Source: an uncultured Paracoccaceae bacterium (GTDB taxonomy: Bacteria > Pseudomonadota > Alphaproteobacteria > Rhodobacterales > Rhodobacteraceae). Taken from it: 64,000 bases of DNA. The stretch is taken from assembly GCA_947495295.1 (NCBI GenBank), contig CANLYJ010000007.1:54989-118988 (forward strand), written 5' to 3'. The translations under genes and the position numbers were made by a program. Positions 26,120-36,736 of this stretch are shown here, one piece after another (position 1 is the stretch's first letter; every line of letters starts with the position of its first letter). The notes under the pieces were generated by a model, which did no database searches, was not told the DNA's origin, and was given only the letters and a program-made list of their open reading frames with translations.

Positions 26120-27733
26120 ATGCAAGATACGATCCGCGCCGCCGACGTTCTGGCGCGCCGCCTTTATGCAGCAGGTTGCCGTTATGCTTTTGGGATGCCG
26201 GGCGGTGAGGTCCTGACCCTGATCGACGCGCTGGAACAGGCGGGCATTCAGTTCATCCTGACGAAACATGAAAATGCGGCAGGTTTCATGGCAGAAGGCG
26301 TGCATCATGTGGATGGTGCCCCTGCCATTATGGTCGCGACCGTCGGACCGGGTGCCATGAACGGCGTCAACGTGGTCGCCAATGCCGAACAGGACCGGGT
26401 ACCGCTGATCGTACTGACGGGCTGCGTTGATGCGGCAGAGGCGCAGACCTACACCCATCAGGTTCTGGATCATCGCAAGGTGTTTGATCCTATCACCAAG
26501 GCGACCTTTACCCTTGATCCCGCTGCTGCAGGCGTGATCGCAGACAAGGCGGTGGGCATCGCCACCGAAGCTCGCGCCGGGCCGGTGCATATTGATGTCC
26601 CGATTGCCGTCGCTGACGCAGCCGCGCATCCCTTGCAGGTTGGCCGCGCAAATGCCGCAACCGTGGTGCCGCATGGTGCGGATCTGGACCTTGCCCGCGA
26701 TTGGTTGGCCGGGGCCAAGCGCCCCGTGATCGTTGCTGGGCTGGATGTGCTGAAGGATGGCTCTGCTGATACGCTGGCGGCATTTGCGGCAGATTTTCAG
26801 GTGCCGGTGATCACGACTTATAAGGCAAAAGGTGTATTGCCAGAGGATCACCCGCTGTCCTTGGGCGGTGCCGGCCTGTCTCCGTTAGCTGACAAACATC
26901 TCCTGCCTTTTCTGGACGCCGCCGACCTGATCCTGCTTGTTGGCTATGACCCAATCGAGATGCGAACAGGCTGGCGCGATGTATGGAATCCGCAGACCAA
27001 ACGGGTCATCGATATCCACGCGGCCCCCAACCATCACTACATGCATCAGGCGAGCCTTAGCTTTGTCGCTGATACCGGCGCGACACTACGGGCCATCTCG
27101 ACCGGGTTGGAACCTAATGCCACGTGGGTGGATAGGGAAATACCAACCTTGAAAACGGCGCTGGCCAATGCCTTTCCCAAGGATGAGCCATGGGGGCCAG
27201 CGGCGGTGATCGATACGTGCCGCACGGTCCTGCCCGATGATACGATCGCCACGGTCGATAGCGGCGCGCATCGCATCCTTTTGTCGCAGATGTGGACTTG
27301 CACCAGCCCGCGGACACTGCTGCAATCATCTGGGCTTTGCACCATGGGCTGCGCCGTGCCACTTGCCATGGGCGCGAAAATCGCCGCCCCGGACCGACCA
27401 GTGGTCAGTTTTTCCGGCGATGCAGGTCTGCTGATGGTGGCGGGTGAACTTTCGACGGCGGCAGAACTGGGACAGAACACAATTTTTGTGGTCTTTGTCG
27501 ATGCCTCGCTGGCGTTGATCGAGCTGAAACAAAGACAACGCCAGATGGTCAACAAGGGTGTGGATTTTGGGCTGCATGACTTTGCCGCTATCGCGCGGGC
27601 CTTTGGCGGGAATGGCGTGACAGTGCGCGACCGTGATGGGCTGACGACAGCCTTGACCGATGCACTGGCTGCAGACAAGTTCACCCTGATCGCGGCAGAA
27701 ATTGACAGGCAAGCCTATGACGGACGCATCTAA
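26120..27733 (+). CDS. ThDP-dependent acetolactate-synthase-like enzyme
   Basis: YAFGMPGGEVLTLIDALEQAGIQFILTKHENAAGFMAEG; GDAGLLMVAGELSTAAELGQNTIFVVFVD. Confidence 0.9.
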   Translation: MQDTIRAADVLARRLYAAGCRYAFGMPGGEVLTLIDALEQAGIQFILTKHENAAGFMAEGVHHVDGAPAIMVATVGPGAMNGVNVVANAEQDRVPLIVLTGCVDAAEAQTYTHQVLDHRKVFDPITKATFTLDPAAAGVIADKAVGIATEARAGPVHIDVPIAVADAAAHPLQVGRANAATVVPHGADLDLARDWLAGAKRPVIVAGLDVLKDGSADTLAAFAADFQVPVITTYKAKGVLPEDHPLSLGGAGLSPLADKHLLPFLDAADLILLVGYDPIEMRTGWRDVWNPQTKRVIDIHAAPNHHYMHQASLSFVADTGATLRAISTGLEPNATWVDREIPTLKTALANAFPKDEPWGPAAVIDTCRTVLPDDTIATVDSGAHRILLSQMWTCTSPRTLLQSSGLCTMGCAVPLAMGAKIAAPDRPVVSFSGDAGLLMVAGELSTAAELGQNTIFVVFVDASLALIELKQRQRQMVNKGVDFGLHDFAAIARAFGGNGVTVRDRDGLTTALTDALAADKFTLIAAEIDRQAYDGRI

Positions 27734-28916
27734 TACCGGCCCTTTAAAAGGTATCCGGGTGCTGGACCTGAGCCGTATTCTGGCCGGGCCAACCTGTACC
27801 CAATTGCTGGGTGATCTGGGCGCTGAGGTGATCAAGATCGAAAACCCCAAGGGCGGCGATGACACACGCAGCTGGGGACCGCCATTTGTAACCGGCGCAG
27901 ACGGGGCACCGACCGACAGATCGTCCTATTTCCTATGTGCCAATCGTAACAAGTATTCGGTTGCCGTCGACATCTCGACCAGCGAAGGGCAAGACACGAT
28001 CCGCGCCATTGCCGCACAATCCGACATCGTGATCGAGAACTTCAAACCCGGTGGCCTGCAGAAATACGGGCTGGATGCCGCAACACTTTGCGCGGGCGAC
28101 CCGGCGCTGATCTATTGCTCAATCTCTGGCTACGGGCAGACCGGGCCAAATGCGCATAAGCCCGGCTATGACCTGATGGCGCAAGGCTATGGCGGGATCA
28201 TGTCACTGACCGGTGCGGCAGATGGCGAGCCAATGAAAGTCGGCGTCGGGATCGCTGATGTGATGTGCGGTATGTATGCCAGCGTTGGTATTCTGGCTGC
28301 GTTGCGGCATCGCGATCAGACGGGTGAGGGGCAACATATTGATCTGTCATTGGTCGACAGCCAGGTGGCATGGCTGATCAATGAGGGCACAGGCTATTTG
28401 ACCACTGGCGAACGCCCGATCAGACGCGGCAATGGCCATCCCAATATTGCGCCATATCAGGTTTTTGCCACATCCGATGGTCACGTGATCATCGCGGTGG
28501 GTAATGACGGGCAGTTCGGGCGGTTCTGCGGGTTTCTTGGGCTGGATGACCTGCCCGGCGACCCACGCTTTGTCACCAATTCCGCCCGGCTGAATAACCG
28601 GGGCGCGTTGGTTGCAGTACTTGAACCAGCGCTTGCGGTTCGGACAACCCCAGACGTCATTGAAGGGTTGGAAGCATGCGGTGTGCCCGTGGGACCGGTA
28701 CAGACACTGGATCAGGTCTTTGCCTCTGATCAGGTGGCCGCAAGGGACATGGCGATCACCATGGATTGCCCCGATGCTGCAACCAAAGATGTGCGTTTAA
28801 TCGGCAATCCGTTGAAATTTTCAGCAACACCGGTGTCATATCGCAAGGCGCCGCCAAAGCTTGGGCAGGATACAGCCGATATTCTACAGTGGCTGAATTC
28901 AGAGCTTGAACGCTAA
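27717..28916 (+). CDS. CaiB/BaiF-family CoA transferase
   Basis: GIRVLDLSRILAGPTCTQLLGDLGAEVIKIENP...GYGQTGPNAHKPGYDLMAQ. Confidence 0.95.
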   Translation: MTDASNTGPLKGIRVLDLSRILAGPTCTQLLGDLGAEVIKIENPKGGDDTRSWGPPFVTGADGAPTDRSSYFLCANRNKYSVAVDISTSEGQDTIRAIAAQSDIVIENFKPGGLQKYGLDAATLCAGDPALIYCSISGYGQTGPNAHKPGYDLMAQGYGGIMSLTGAADGEPMKVGVGIADVMCGMYASVGILAALRHRDQTGEGQHIDLSLVDSQVAWLINEGTGYLTTGERPIRRGNGHPNIAPYQVFATSDGHVIIAVGNDGQFGRFCGFLGLDDLPGDPRFVTNSARLNNRGALVAVLEPALAVRTTPDVIEGLEACGVPVGPVQTLDQVFASDQVAARDMAITMDCPDAATKDVRLIGNPLKFSATPVSYRKAPPKLGQDTADILQWLNSELER

Positions 28917-29043
28917 ATAACTGAAATCCATGTACTAAACTGCATTGAAACACTTATGACAGGTTCGTCATTCACGGGTCTGTGTGATGTGCAATCTACG
29001 CGGGGCTGCTACCCCATAGGACAGACCAAGGAGCGTTCAGCAC

Positions 29044-30414
29044 ATGATGCAAGATATTTTCGGCCAAGATACAACACTGGCGACCCCGGCAGCGTTGGAA
29101 CAGTGGAACAAAACACAGCTTGCATTTCTGGCGCATGGGGCGGCGACGCCGACACATCTGGGTGCGGCATTGGAGGCCGAGCCGCAATTTGCACTCGGAC
29201 ATATCACAAAGGCGATGTTCTATATTCTTTTGGGACGTCGCGAATTGCTGGCCACAGCAGAGGCTGCCTATCACGCCGCTGAGGCCGCCAATCGCACCCA
29301 GCCGATCAGCAAGCGCGAGTTGCATTTTCTTGAGGCGCTGCGCGACTGGATGAAAGGCCATCCCAAAATGGCGCTGCGCCATTTTGAGGCGGCATTGGCC
29401 CAGAACCCAACCGATACGCTTGCCATGAAGCTGGACCATGCGTTGCGTTTTGTGCTGGGCGACCATCATGGCATGCGCCGCATGGTCGAAGATGTGATGC
29501 CCGCCTATGATAATAAACACCCCGGATACGGTTATCTGCTGGGATGTCATGCGTTTACGTTGGAGGAAACCGGCGAATACAAACGTGCCCAGATTGCCGG
29601 GCGCGAGGCGCTTTTGCTGGCCCCCGATGACGCATGGGGCCTGCATGCTGTGGCCCATGTCCATGATATGACCGCCGATGCAGCGGGCGGGATCAAATGG
29701 CTGACCGGCCGCGAGGAGGCCTGGGCTCATTGCAACAATTTCCGCTACCACGTCTGGTGGCACAAGGCCCTGATGCATCTTGATCTGGGCGAACGTGAGG
29801 TCGTGCTGGACCTATATGACCAGCAGATCCGGCAGGATAAGACCGATGACTACCGCGATATCTCAAACGCGACTTCACTGCTGTCGCGGCTGGAACTGGA
29901 CGGTGTTGATGTTGGTGACCGCTGGGACGAATTGGCTGACCTTTCTGCCACCCGGACAGAGGATGGCTGCCTGATCTTTGCCGATCTGCATTACCTGCTG
30001 GCCCTTGTTGGCGGGCGGCGTGACGATGCAGTGGCGCAGATGATGGGTCGTTTGCACCGCGATGCCAAGGAAGGTCGCACCGACATGCAAAAGGCGATGG
30101 CATCGCCCGGATTGGCCACAGCTGCCGGGTTGGAAGCCTTTGGCGAAGCGAATTTTGAGGTGGCCTTCATAAATCTGGCCAAGGCCAACCAGCATCTGCA
30201 GCTGGCCGGGGGTAGCCACGCCCAGCGTGATGTTTTTGAACGTCTCACTATCGATAGCGGCATTCGGGCCGGAATGCTTGACGAAGCAGAGGCGATTCTT
30301 GCCAAGCGAACAGCCCAGCGCAACGGACGTATTGACGGCTACGCTGCGGCGCGGCAAAAGCTGATTGCAGATGGCCGTGGTGCGGCTGGCAACGCGGCCC
30401 ATGTTGTTGCTTAG
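29044..30414 (+). CDS. TTC38-like tetratricopeptide protein
   Basis: GLHAVAHVHDMTADAAGGIKWL...WWHKALMHLDLGEREVVLDLYDQQI...LFADLHYLLALVGG resembles the TTC38 family. Confidence 0.75.
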   Translation: MMQDIFGQDTTLATPAALEQWNKTQLAFLAHGAATPTHLGAALEAEPQFALGHITKAMFYILLGRRELLATAEAAYHAAEAANRTQPISKRELHFLEALRDWMKGHPKMALRHFEAALAQNPTDTLAMKLDHALRFVLGDHHGMRRMVEDVMPAYDNKHPGYGYLLGCHAFTLEETGEYKRAQIAGREALLLAPDDAWGLHAVAHVHDMTADAAGGIKWLTGREEAWAHCNNFRYHVWWHKALMHLDLGEREVVLDLYDQQIRQDKTDDYRDISNATSLLSRLELDGVDVGDRWDELADLSATRTEDGCLIFADLHYLLALVGGRRDDAVAQMMGRLHRDAKEGRTDMQKAMASPGLATAAGLEAFGEANFEVAFINLAKANQHLQLAGGSHAQRDVFERLTIDSGIRAGMLDEAEAILAKRTAQRNGRIDGYAAARQKLIADGRGAAGNAAHVVA

Positions 30415-30437
30415 CTTCACGGGCGCCCGATAGTTAG

Positions 30438-31658
30438 ATGAATATGACGTCCACGATGACAACTTCCGGTGCCATGGCAGCGCCGAAGACGATCCGTGAT
30501 CCACGGCTCGACTTTTATCGTGGTATGGCGATGTTTATCATCCTGATGGCCCACACCTCCGGCAATTGGTGGAACCAATGGATCCCAGCCCGGTTCGGCC
30601 TGTCTGATGCCGCAGAGATCTTTGTTTTCTGTTCCGGTATGGCCTCTGCTGTGGCTTTTGGCCGAACCTATGAACGGCGCGGTTGGGCGCTTGGCACAGC
30701 GCGCATCGGGTTTCGGGTCTGGCAGATTTACTGGGCGCATATTGCAACCTTCCTGCTGACCGTTGCCCTTCTGGCGGCCTTTGACACTTATGGCGATTTT
30801 GAAAAAAGTTATATCGGGGGCCTTAATCTGGGTCGCTTCGTCAATGATACGGCACCGCAGATTGTAGGTCTGTTCACCCTGACCTACGTTCCGAACTTCT
30901 TCGATATTCTGCCGATGTATATGGTGATCGTGATGATGGTGCCGATCGTGATGGCCCTGTCGCAGGTCAACCTGTGGCTGGTCGCCGCATTCATTGGCAT
31001 CACCTGGTTTCTGGGCCAAGGCGGTCTGCTGGATTGGCTTGGTATTGGTTGGTTGCAAATCAGCCTACCTGCGGAGCCATGGTCAGAGCGCGAATGGTTC
31101 TTCAACCCTTTCACCTGGCAGCTTGTGTTTTTCACTGGCTTTGCGCTGATGATCGGTTGGCTACCCGCCCCCCCAATCAATCGCTATATGATCGCGCTGG
31201 TGGGTGCCGCCCTGATTGGTGGGTTTCTTGTATCCATCGTGGCCGCCCGCGAATTGGGCTGGGGTTGGGTGAACCCGTGGAAGGCCGAAAACAGAATGTG
31301 GATTTCCAAGACCGATACCGGCATCCTGCGCTACCTCCACTTTCTTGCGGTCGCATATCTGGGCTGGGCGATTGCCGGGCAGCATGGGCGCAATATCGTG
31401 GCCACGGGTACATCCATCCTCGCCAACATTTGGCGCGGCATTGTTCGCCTGATCACGAAGGTTGGTCAGCAATCGCTGGCTGTGTTCCTGACAACGGTTG
31501 TCCTGTCCCGCATCCTTGGCTTTGCAATTGATCAATTCGGCAATGGCGCACTGCCGATTGCAGTAATCAATATCGCCGGTTTCGCGATCATCCTTGGCGT
31601 TGCCTATGGCGTTGCCTGGATCAAGGGCCAACCGTGGAGAGGGGTGGCCAAACCATGA
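30438..31658 (+). CDS. opgC: OpgC-type membrane protein
   Basis: DPRLDFYRGMAMFIILMAHTSGNWWNQWIPARFGLSDAAEIFVFCSGMASAVAFGR, multi-TM, first gene of opgGH run. Confidence 0.88.
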   Translation: MNMTSTMTTSGAMAAPKTIRDPRLDFYRGMAMFIILMAHTSGNWWNQWIPARFGLSDAAEIFVFCSGMASAVAFGRTYERRGWALGTARIGFRVWQIYWAHIATFLLTVALLAAFDTYGDFEKSYIGGLNLGRFVNDTAPQIVGLFTLTYVPNFFDILPMYMVIVMMVPIVMALSQVNLWLVAAFIGITWFLGQGGLLDWLGIGWLQISLPAEPWSEREWFFNPFTWQLVFFTGFALMIGWLPAPPINRYMIALVGAALIGGFLVSIVAARELGWGWVNPWKAENRMWISKTDTGILRYLHFLAVAYLGWAIAGQHGRNIVATGTSILANIWRGIVRLITKVGQQSLAVFLTTVVLSRILGFAIDQFGNGALPIAVINIAGFAIILGVAYGVAWIKGQPWRGVAKP

Positions 31659-33151
31659 TGGATCGCCGCACATTCATGGCCCTGATCGCCGCCGCAGCCG
31701 CAAGCCCTGCCGCCGCGCAGGCGACACAACCGTTTTCGCGCGATTGGTTGATAAATCTGGCGTTGCAGAAATCCAAGGCCGACTACACCGCCCGCCCGCT
31801 GATCCCAGAAGCGTGGCGCAAGATCAGTTATGATGATTTCCAGCATATCTGGTTCAATGAGAAAAAGGCCGTCTGGAATGATACCGACCGGCCACTGAAA
31901 CTGGACCTGTTTACAGCAGGTCTATACGTCGAACGCCCTACCACGATCCATCTGGTTGAGGACGGTCAGGCGCGCACGCTGGCATATGACATTTCGCTCT
32001 TCGACCGGACGGGCGACTTCCCTGACCTGCCTGTTGACGACACCATGGGGTATGCGGGGCTGCGCATGCGGGCCGAACTGAACGCGCCCGGCATTTTTGA
32101 AGAATTTACCGTCTTTCAAGGGGCCAGCTATTTCCGGGCCATCGGTAATGGGCAGACCTATGGGTTGTCGGCACGTGGACTGGCCCTGCGGACCGGCGAT
32201 CCCGATGGCGAAGAGTTCCCCGATTTCACAGATTTCTGGGTCGAGGCTCCGGCCCCCGGTGCAGACAGTTTTGTCGTACACGCCTTGCTAGACAGCCCGT
32301 CCGTCACCGGGGCCTATCAGTTCACCATCAGCCATGGCGAAACAACCGACATAGCCGTGACCGCAACGCTGTTTCCTCGGGTGGATCTGACCCATGTGGG
32401 GCTTGGTGCGTTGACATCCATGTTCCTATTCGACGAAACAAACCGCCACCGGTTTGATGATTTCCGCCCCGCCGTGCATGACAGTGAAGGGTTGCTGATC
32501 CTCAACGGCAATGGCGAACGTATCTGGCGACCGCTTGCCAACCCCAAAAAGGTTGAGATCAGCGCCTTTGTCGATGATGGCCCACAAGGGTTCGGCCTGA
32601 TGCAACGCGACCGCGACCCCGAAAGCTTTGCCGATCTGGAGGCGCATTACGAAGCACGGCCATCGCTATGGATTACGCCGGATAGCGACTGGGGAAAGGG
32701 CGTTGTCGAACTGATCGAAATCCCCGCGGACAAGGAAATCTACGACAATATCGTCGCGTTCTGGCGTCCGCGCGAGGTAATGAAAAGCGGCGCGCGGCAG
32801 GATTTCAGCTATCACATGGCATGGGGGAATGATCCAACCGGTCTGCCTGACCTTGCCCCGGTGATTAACACGCGCATCGGCAAGGGTTTTGATCAGATCA
32901 AGACCGTGATCGCCATCGACTTTGCCACACATCCCGCGCTGGAAGGGTCGTTGGATGACCTGACAATTGTCCTGCGCGGATCACATGGTGAGGTGTCGCC
33001 AGCCATCGTTCAACGTAACCCCGGCACAGGCGGCGTGCGGATGAGCTTCAGCATTCTGCCGGGTGATGCACAAATGGTGGAACTGCGCGCGCAACTGCGT
33101 CGTGATGGAACCCCCCTGACCGAAGTTTGGCTTTATCGATGGACGGCATGA
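31655..33151 (+). CDS. opgG: Periplasmic glucan biosynthesis protein OpgG
   Basis: Tat-like MMDRRTFMALIAAAAASPAAAQ; FLFDETNRHRFDDFRPAVHDSEGLLILNGNGERIWRPLANP. Confidence 0.93.
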   Translation: MMDRRTFMALIAAAAASPAAAQATQPFSRDWLINLALQKSKADYTARPLIPEAWRKISYDDFQHIWFNEKKAVWNDTDRPLKLDLFTAGLYVERPTTIHLVEDGQARTLAYDISLFDRTGDFPDLPVDDTMGYAGLRMRAELNAPGIFEEFTVFQGASYFRAIGNGQTYGLSARGLALRTGDPDGEEFPDFTDFWVEAPAPGADSFVVHALLDSPSVTGAYQFTISHGETTDIAVTATLFPRVDLTHVGLGALTSMFLFDETNRHRFDDFRPAVHDSEGLLILNGNGERIWRPLANPKKVEISAFVDDGPQGFGLMQRDRDPESFADLEAHYEARPSLWITPDSDWGKGVVELIEIPADKEIYDNIVAFWRPREVMKSGARQDFSYHMAWGNDPTGLPDLAPVINTRIGKGFDQIKTVIAIDFATHPALEGSLDDLTIVLRGSHGEVSPAIVQRNPGTGGVRMSFSILPGDAQMVELRAQLRRDGTPLTEVWLYRWTA

Positions 33152-35016
33152 TCGCACCCTATCTGATGCCGCCCGAGGCCCCGTTGGAGCGGCCTATTCA
33201 GGTATTGAACCGGCCGCACCGGGACCAGTCCGCGCCAGGCACGGCTGATCAGTCCACGACGCGCTGGTGGCGGCTCTTTGCCTTTGCGCCTGCGATTGTA
33301 ATCACCGCATTTGTGATTGGCATGATCATCGACTGGTTTGCCATGTCCGGCCTGTACCCGCTGGAATATGCGATCATCGGCCTGATCACGGTCACGTTTT
33401 TCTGGATTGCCCTGTCACTATCCACCACAATTGTGGGGATCAGCAGCATGTTTCTGAACCATGCGCGCCTCGACAGGCCGTCATCACTTACGCCGCAAAA
33501 CGTGGCTTTGCTGGTCCCCGTTTACAACGAATTCCCTGCTGACGTGTTCGGCAATGCCGCGGCCATGATGATGGCCCTTCGCGATCAGCACAGCGGCCAT
33601 AATTTTTCCCTGTTCATCCTGTCAGACACGCGTGGCGAAGAAGCCGCAGCGCTGGAACTGCGGGCGTTTTACAACCTGCGCACCCGATTGCCCGAAGGGT
33701 GTCAGGTCTACTATCGTCGGCGCCACGACAATATCGACCGCAAGGTGGGCAATCTGGCCGATTGGGTGGAACGCTGGGGTGGTGGCTACGACGCCATGCT
33801 GGTGCTGGACGCCGACAGTCTGATGAGCGGTGACGCCATCACCGCCTTGACCGATGCGCTTGCCGCTGAACCTGCCGCTGGTCTGATCCAATCGTTCCCA
33901 ACAATCTTTGGGGCGCGCACAGTCTTTGCCCGGGTACAGCAGTTTTCTAACAGAGTATACGGCGCGCCGCTGGCCGAAGGCCTCAGTCGCTGGACCGATC
34001 AAGAGGGCAACTATTGGGGTCATAACGCGATTATCCGCACGCGTGCCTTTGCTTCTTGCGCCGGCCTGCCACGGATGCGCAATGGCAAAGGTGATTTGAT
34101 CCTGAGCCATGATTTTGTCGAGGCTGGTTTGCTGCGCCGGGCCGGTTGGGCCGTGCGTTTTCTGCCGCGCGTGCAGGGCAGCTACGAAGAGGTGCCAGCA
34201 ACCCTGATCGACTACATCCTGCGCGACCGGCGTTGGTGTCAGGGTAACCTGCAGCACCTGAGTCTGCTGTCCTCACGCGGCTTTCATGCGATGTCGCGGT
34301 TCCATCTGATCAGCGGGGCCATGGGATATCTGATGTCGCCCGCATGGTTCACGCTGCTGATCATCTGGGCGCTTGTGGGGAATGGCGAACAGGACAATGT
34401 CGTCAAATATTTCAGTGGTTTTGATGCACAGGTAAACTGGCCCACGATGACGACAGGCAACAGTATGGCGATCCTCGCCTTCATGTACGCGATGCTGCTC
34501 GCCCCCAAGGTGCTGGGGGCTGGGGTGATCCACAAGACAGGCTTACGGCTGCGCGATATGGGCGGCATTCGGCAGTTCATGACCTCGCTTTCGCTAGAGA
34601 TCCTGCTCTCCATCGCCTACGCGCCTGTACTGATGGTGCAACAAACACGGGCAGTGGCGCAAAAGCTGATGGGGCACCGCGAAAGTTGGGTGCCACAGAA
34701 CCGAAGCGGTGGGCATTACCCCTTGCTTACCATGATCAAGTTCCACGCGTTTGAGACGATTCTGGGATTGTGTGCGCTTTGGGGCATGGCCCACGAGTTG
34801 GTGACATTGTGGTTGCTACCCATCGCTATCAGCCTCGCGCTTGCGATCCCGCTATCAGCGCTTAGCGGCGTCGATCTCTCGGCGCGGCGCTGGTCGGCAC
34901 GACATATGGGGACACCCGAAGTGATCAATGCGCCCCCGATCATCAGACGAGCCATGGCAGAGCGTCGGCTTGCCGCACGAGCATTGGAAGACACCGCCCG
35001 GATTGCTGCAGAATAG
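33139..35016 (+). CDS. opgH: Glucan beta-1,2-glucosyltransferase OpgH
   Basis: VALLVPVYNEFPADVFGNAAAMM...LVLDADSLMSGD...DRRWCQGNLQHLSLL. Confidence 0.95.
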   Translation: MDGMIAPYLMPPEAPLERPIQVLNRPHRDQSAPGTADQSTTRWWRLFAFAPAIVITAFVIGMIIDWFAMSGLYPLEYAIIGLITVTFFWIALSLSTTIVGISSMFLNHARLDRPSSLTPQNVALLVPVYNEFPADVFGNAAAMMMALRDQHSGHNFSLFILSDTRGEEAAALELRAFYNLRTRLPEGCQVYYRRRHDNIDRKVGNLADWVERWGGGYDAMLVLDADSLMSGDAITALTDALAAEPAAGLIQSFPTIFGARTVFARVQQFSNRVYGAPLAEGLSRWTDQEGNYWGHNAIIRTRAFASCAGLPRMRNGKGDLILSHDFVEAGLLRRAGWAVRFLPRVQGSYEEVPATLIDYILRDRRWCQGNLQHLSLLSSRGFHAMSRFHLISGAMGYLMSPAWFTLLIIWALVGNGEQDNVVKYFSGFDAQVNWPTMTTGNSMAILAFMYAMLLAPKVLGAGVIHKTGLRLRDMGGIRQFMTSLSLEILLSIAYAPVLMVQQTRAVAQKLMGHRESWVPQNRSGGHYPLLTMIKFHAFETILGLCALWGMAHELVTLWLLPIAISLALAIPLSALSGVDLSARRWSARHMGTPEVINAPPIIRRAMAERRLAARALEDTARIAAE

Positions 35017-35028
35017 GCCGACTGGCGC

Positions 35029-35051
35029 AAAAATCTGTGCAACAGATTTTT
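35029..35051. terminator. Palindromic terminator-like hairpin
   Basis: AAAAATCTGT-gca-ACAGATTTTT after opgH stop. Confidence 0.6.
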
Positions 35052-35098
35052 GTCATCGCACAGCGGATCATTCGGATGCGCGGCTATCGTGTTGCCCG

Positions 35099-35121
35099 AA
35101 AAATCTGTTGCACAGATTTTT
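35099..35121. terminator. Second, inverted copy of the terminator-like hairpin
   Basis: AAAAATCTGT-tgc-ACAGATTTTT near the convergent rhodanese stop. Confidence 0.6.
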
Positions 35122-35133
35122 CTGCCCTGGCGC

Positions 35134-35610
35134 TCAACTATCTGACGGCGCGTCCTTGTTGAGCGGCAATCCACGCGCAATCCAACCAGGACCCGCAGCC
35201 GATCCCAGCATACCTTCGGGCACATCAATAATGTTGGTGAAACCGGCCGCGATCAGCCGGTTTGCAACGCGGGCCGATCTGACACCGCGCGCGCAGATCA
35301 GGGCAACCGGCACTGACCTTTCGCCGCCGGTAATCTCCAGCAGCGCATCCACAAAATCATCGCGGCGCAAATCCAGTCGATGCGCCCCTTCACCACTGCC
35401 GGTCCGCGCCCATTCGTCCGGACGGCGGATATCGATCAATGTAATCTGACCACCAATTGCGGCTTCATGCGCCTCAGGCGCGGTCAAGACAGCGCCATCA
35501 ACCTCTTCCGTGATGAGCGTGTAAAACAGATTAGGATTGGCAAGGGCCGTCAGCCCCCCGGCACCAGCCAGAACAGCCACCAGGACAAGAATGCGCGCGC
35601 GGGGTTTCAT
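35134..35610 (-). CDS. Rhodanese-like domain protein
   Basis: ITLIDIRRPDEWARTGSGEGAHRLDLR...VALICARGVRSARVANRLIAAGF. Confidence 0.88.
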   Translation of the reverse strand: MKPRARILVLVAVLAGAGGLTALANPNLFYTLITEEVDGAVLTAPEAHEAAIGGQITLIDIRRPDEWARTGSGEGAHRLDLRRDDFVDALLEITGGERSVPVALICARGVRSARVANRLIAAGFTNIIDVPEGMLGSAAGPGWIARGLPLNKDAPSDS

Positions 35611-35612
35611 CG

Positions 35613-36167
35613 CTAACCTGTCGTCTCAAGATATGGCGTAATGATCTTCACCGCCTCATCGACATCCATGACAGGCGGCACCAGAGTCAACACATCGCCC
35701 GCGCCATCAAGCAGGTAGATAAAGCTGCCATGCGCAAAAATCTCTCCTCCCGCCGGATCGGTGAACAACACCTCGCGATCCACCGAAAAGGCATCGTAAG
35801 CGACTTGCAGATCGTCCTCTGGCCCGGTCAGACCGACAAAGTCAGGGTGATACTGCTCTAACGGTGCGCCGATCTGGTCAACCGTGTCACGTTTTGGATC
35901 TACCGTGATCATGACCGGGCGCAAGGTGGCCGCAGCCGCCAAGTCATCAACGATATCGGCCATCATCGGCAAGGTCGCCGAACAGATTTGTTCGCAATTG
36001 GCGTAACCAAAAAACAGCAACTGGAAATGCCCGTCCGGGTCCGCCTGTGTGCGGGCGACCCCGCGCTGATCAGTCAGTGCAAAGTCGCCGCCGATGTTGA
36101 ACGGGAACGTATCAGATACCGCTGGTGTCGCCCCCAGTACCACGATGATCGTCAGAACCCGCATCAT
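35613..36167 (-). CDS. SCO1/SenC-family protein
   Basis: FPFNIGGDFALTDQRGV...LLFFGYANCEQICSATLPMM...TVDPKRDTVDQIG. Confidence 0.93.
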   Translation of the reverse strand: MMRVLTIIVVLGATPAVSDTFPFNIGGDFALTDQRGVARTQADPDGHFQLLFFGYANCEQICSATLPMMADIVDDLAAAATLRPVMITVDPKRDTVDQIGAPLEQYHPDFVGLTGPEDDLQVAYDAFSVDREVLFTDPAGGEIFAHGSFIYLLDGAGDVLTLVPPVMDVDEAVKIITPYLETTG

Positions 36168-36736
36168 TCGAACAGGAAATCCTTGATCTCTTCATCCTGT
36201 TCCAGCCCAAGACCAAAATAGCCTTCACGCGCGATTTCGGCCAGAACACGCGGATCGCGGCGGAACCAAGGCCCTTTGCCCGCAGCCTCAGGATTGTTTT
36301 CAGCCCAACGCTTGGTCCAGCTATTGGCCTTTACCCAGTCTTCACTACCCAAGGCCCGAATGCGTTGCACCAAATAGATATTCTTGGCCCCGACATAGTC
36401 GTCTTCCAACAGCAACCCATCCACCTCAACTTCTTGCGCGCAATAGGGCAGCAACTCCTGAACGGCGCCGGTAAAGGCGGGCTGGCTGTTTTTATTGGGA
36501 AAGACCAGAACATCATCAACGGTTCGGACAAGTCCAAGCTGGCGGCTGCCATCGCCGCAATTGTCGGGGCAATCGCCTGTCAGTTCACACAGGATATCCA
36601 CCACTGTCGCCTCGAACCGGGCAGGTTGTTCGGCGTAAAGGTTCCAGGTTTTCGCCTCGGACCCTTCTTCAAAATCCTGCGCAATGGCCGGTGACGCGGC
36701 AAAGGCAATTGCTGCAATCAGGTTCAGATGTTTCAT
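36164..36736 (-). CDS. Secreted hypothetical protein
   Basis: Signal peptide; CELTGDCPDNCGDG Cys motif; overlaps SCO1 start. Confidence 0.65.
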   Translation of the reverse strand: MKHLNLIAAIAFAASPAIAQDFEEGSEAKTWNLYAEQPARFEATVVDILCELTGDCPDNCGDGSRQLGLVRTVDDVLVFPNKNSQPAFTGAVQELLPYCAQEVEVDGLLLEDDYVGAKNIYLVQRIRALGSEDWVKANSWTKRWAENNPEAAGKGPWFRRDPRVLAEIAREGYFGLGLEQDEEIKDFLFE

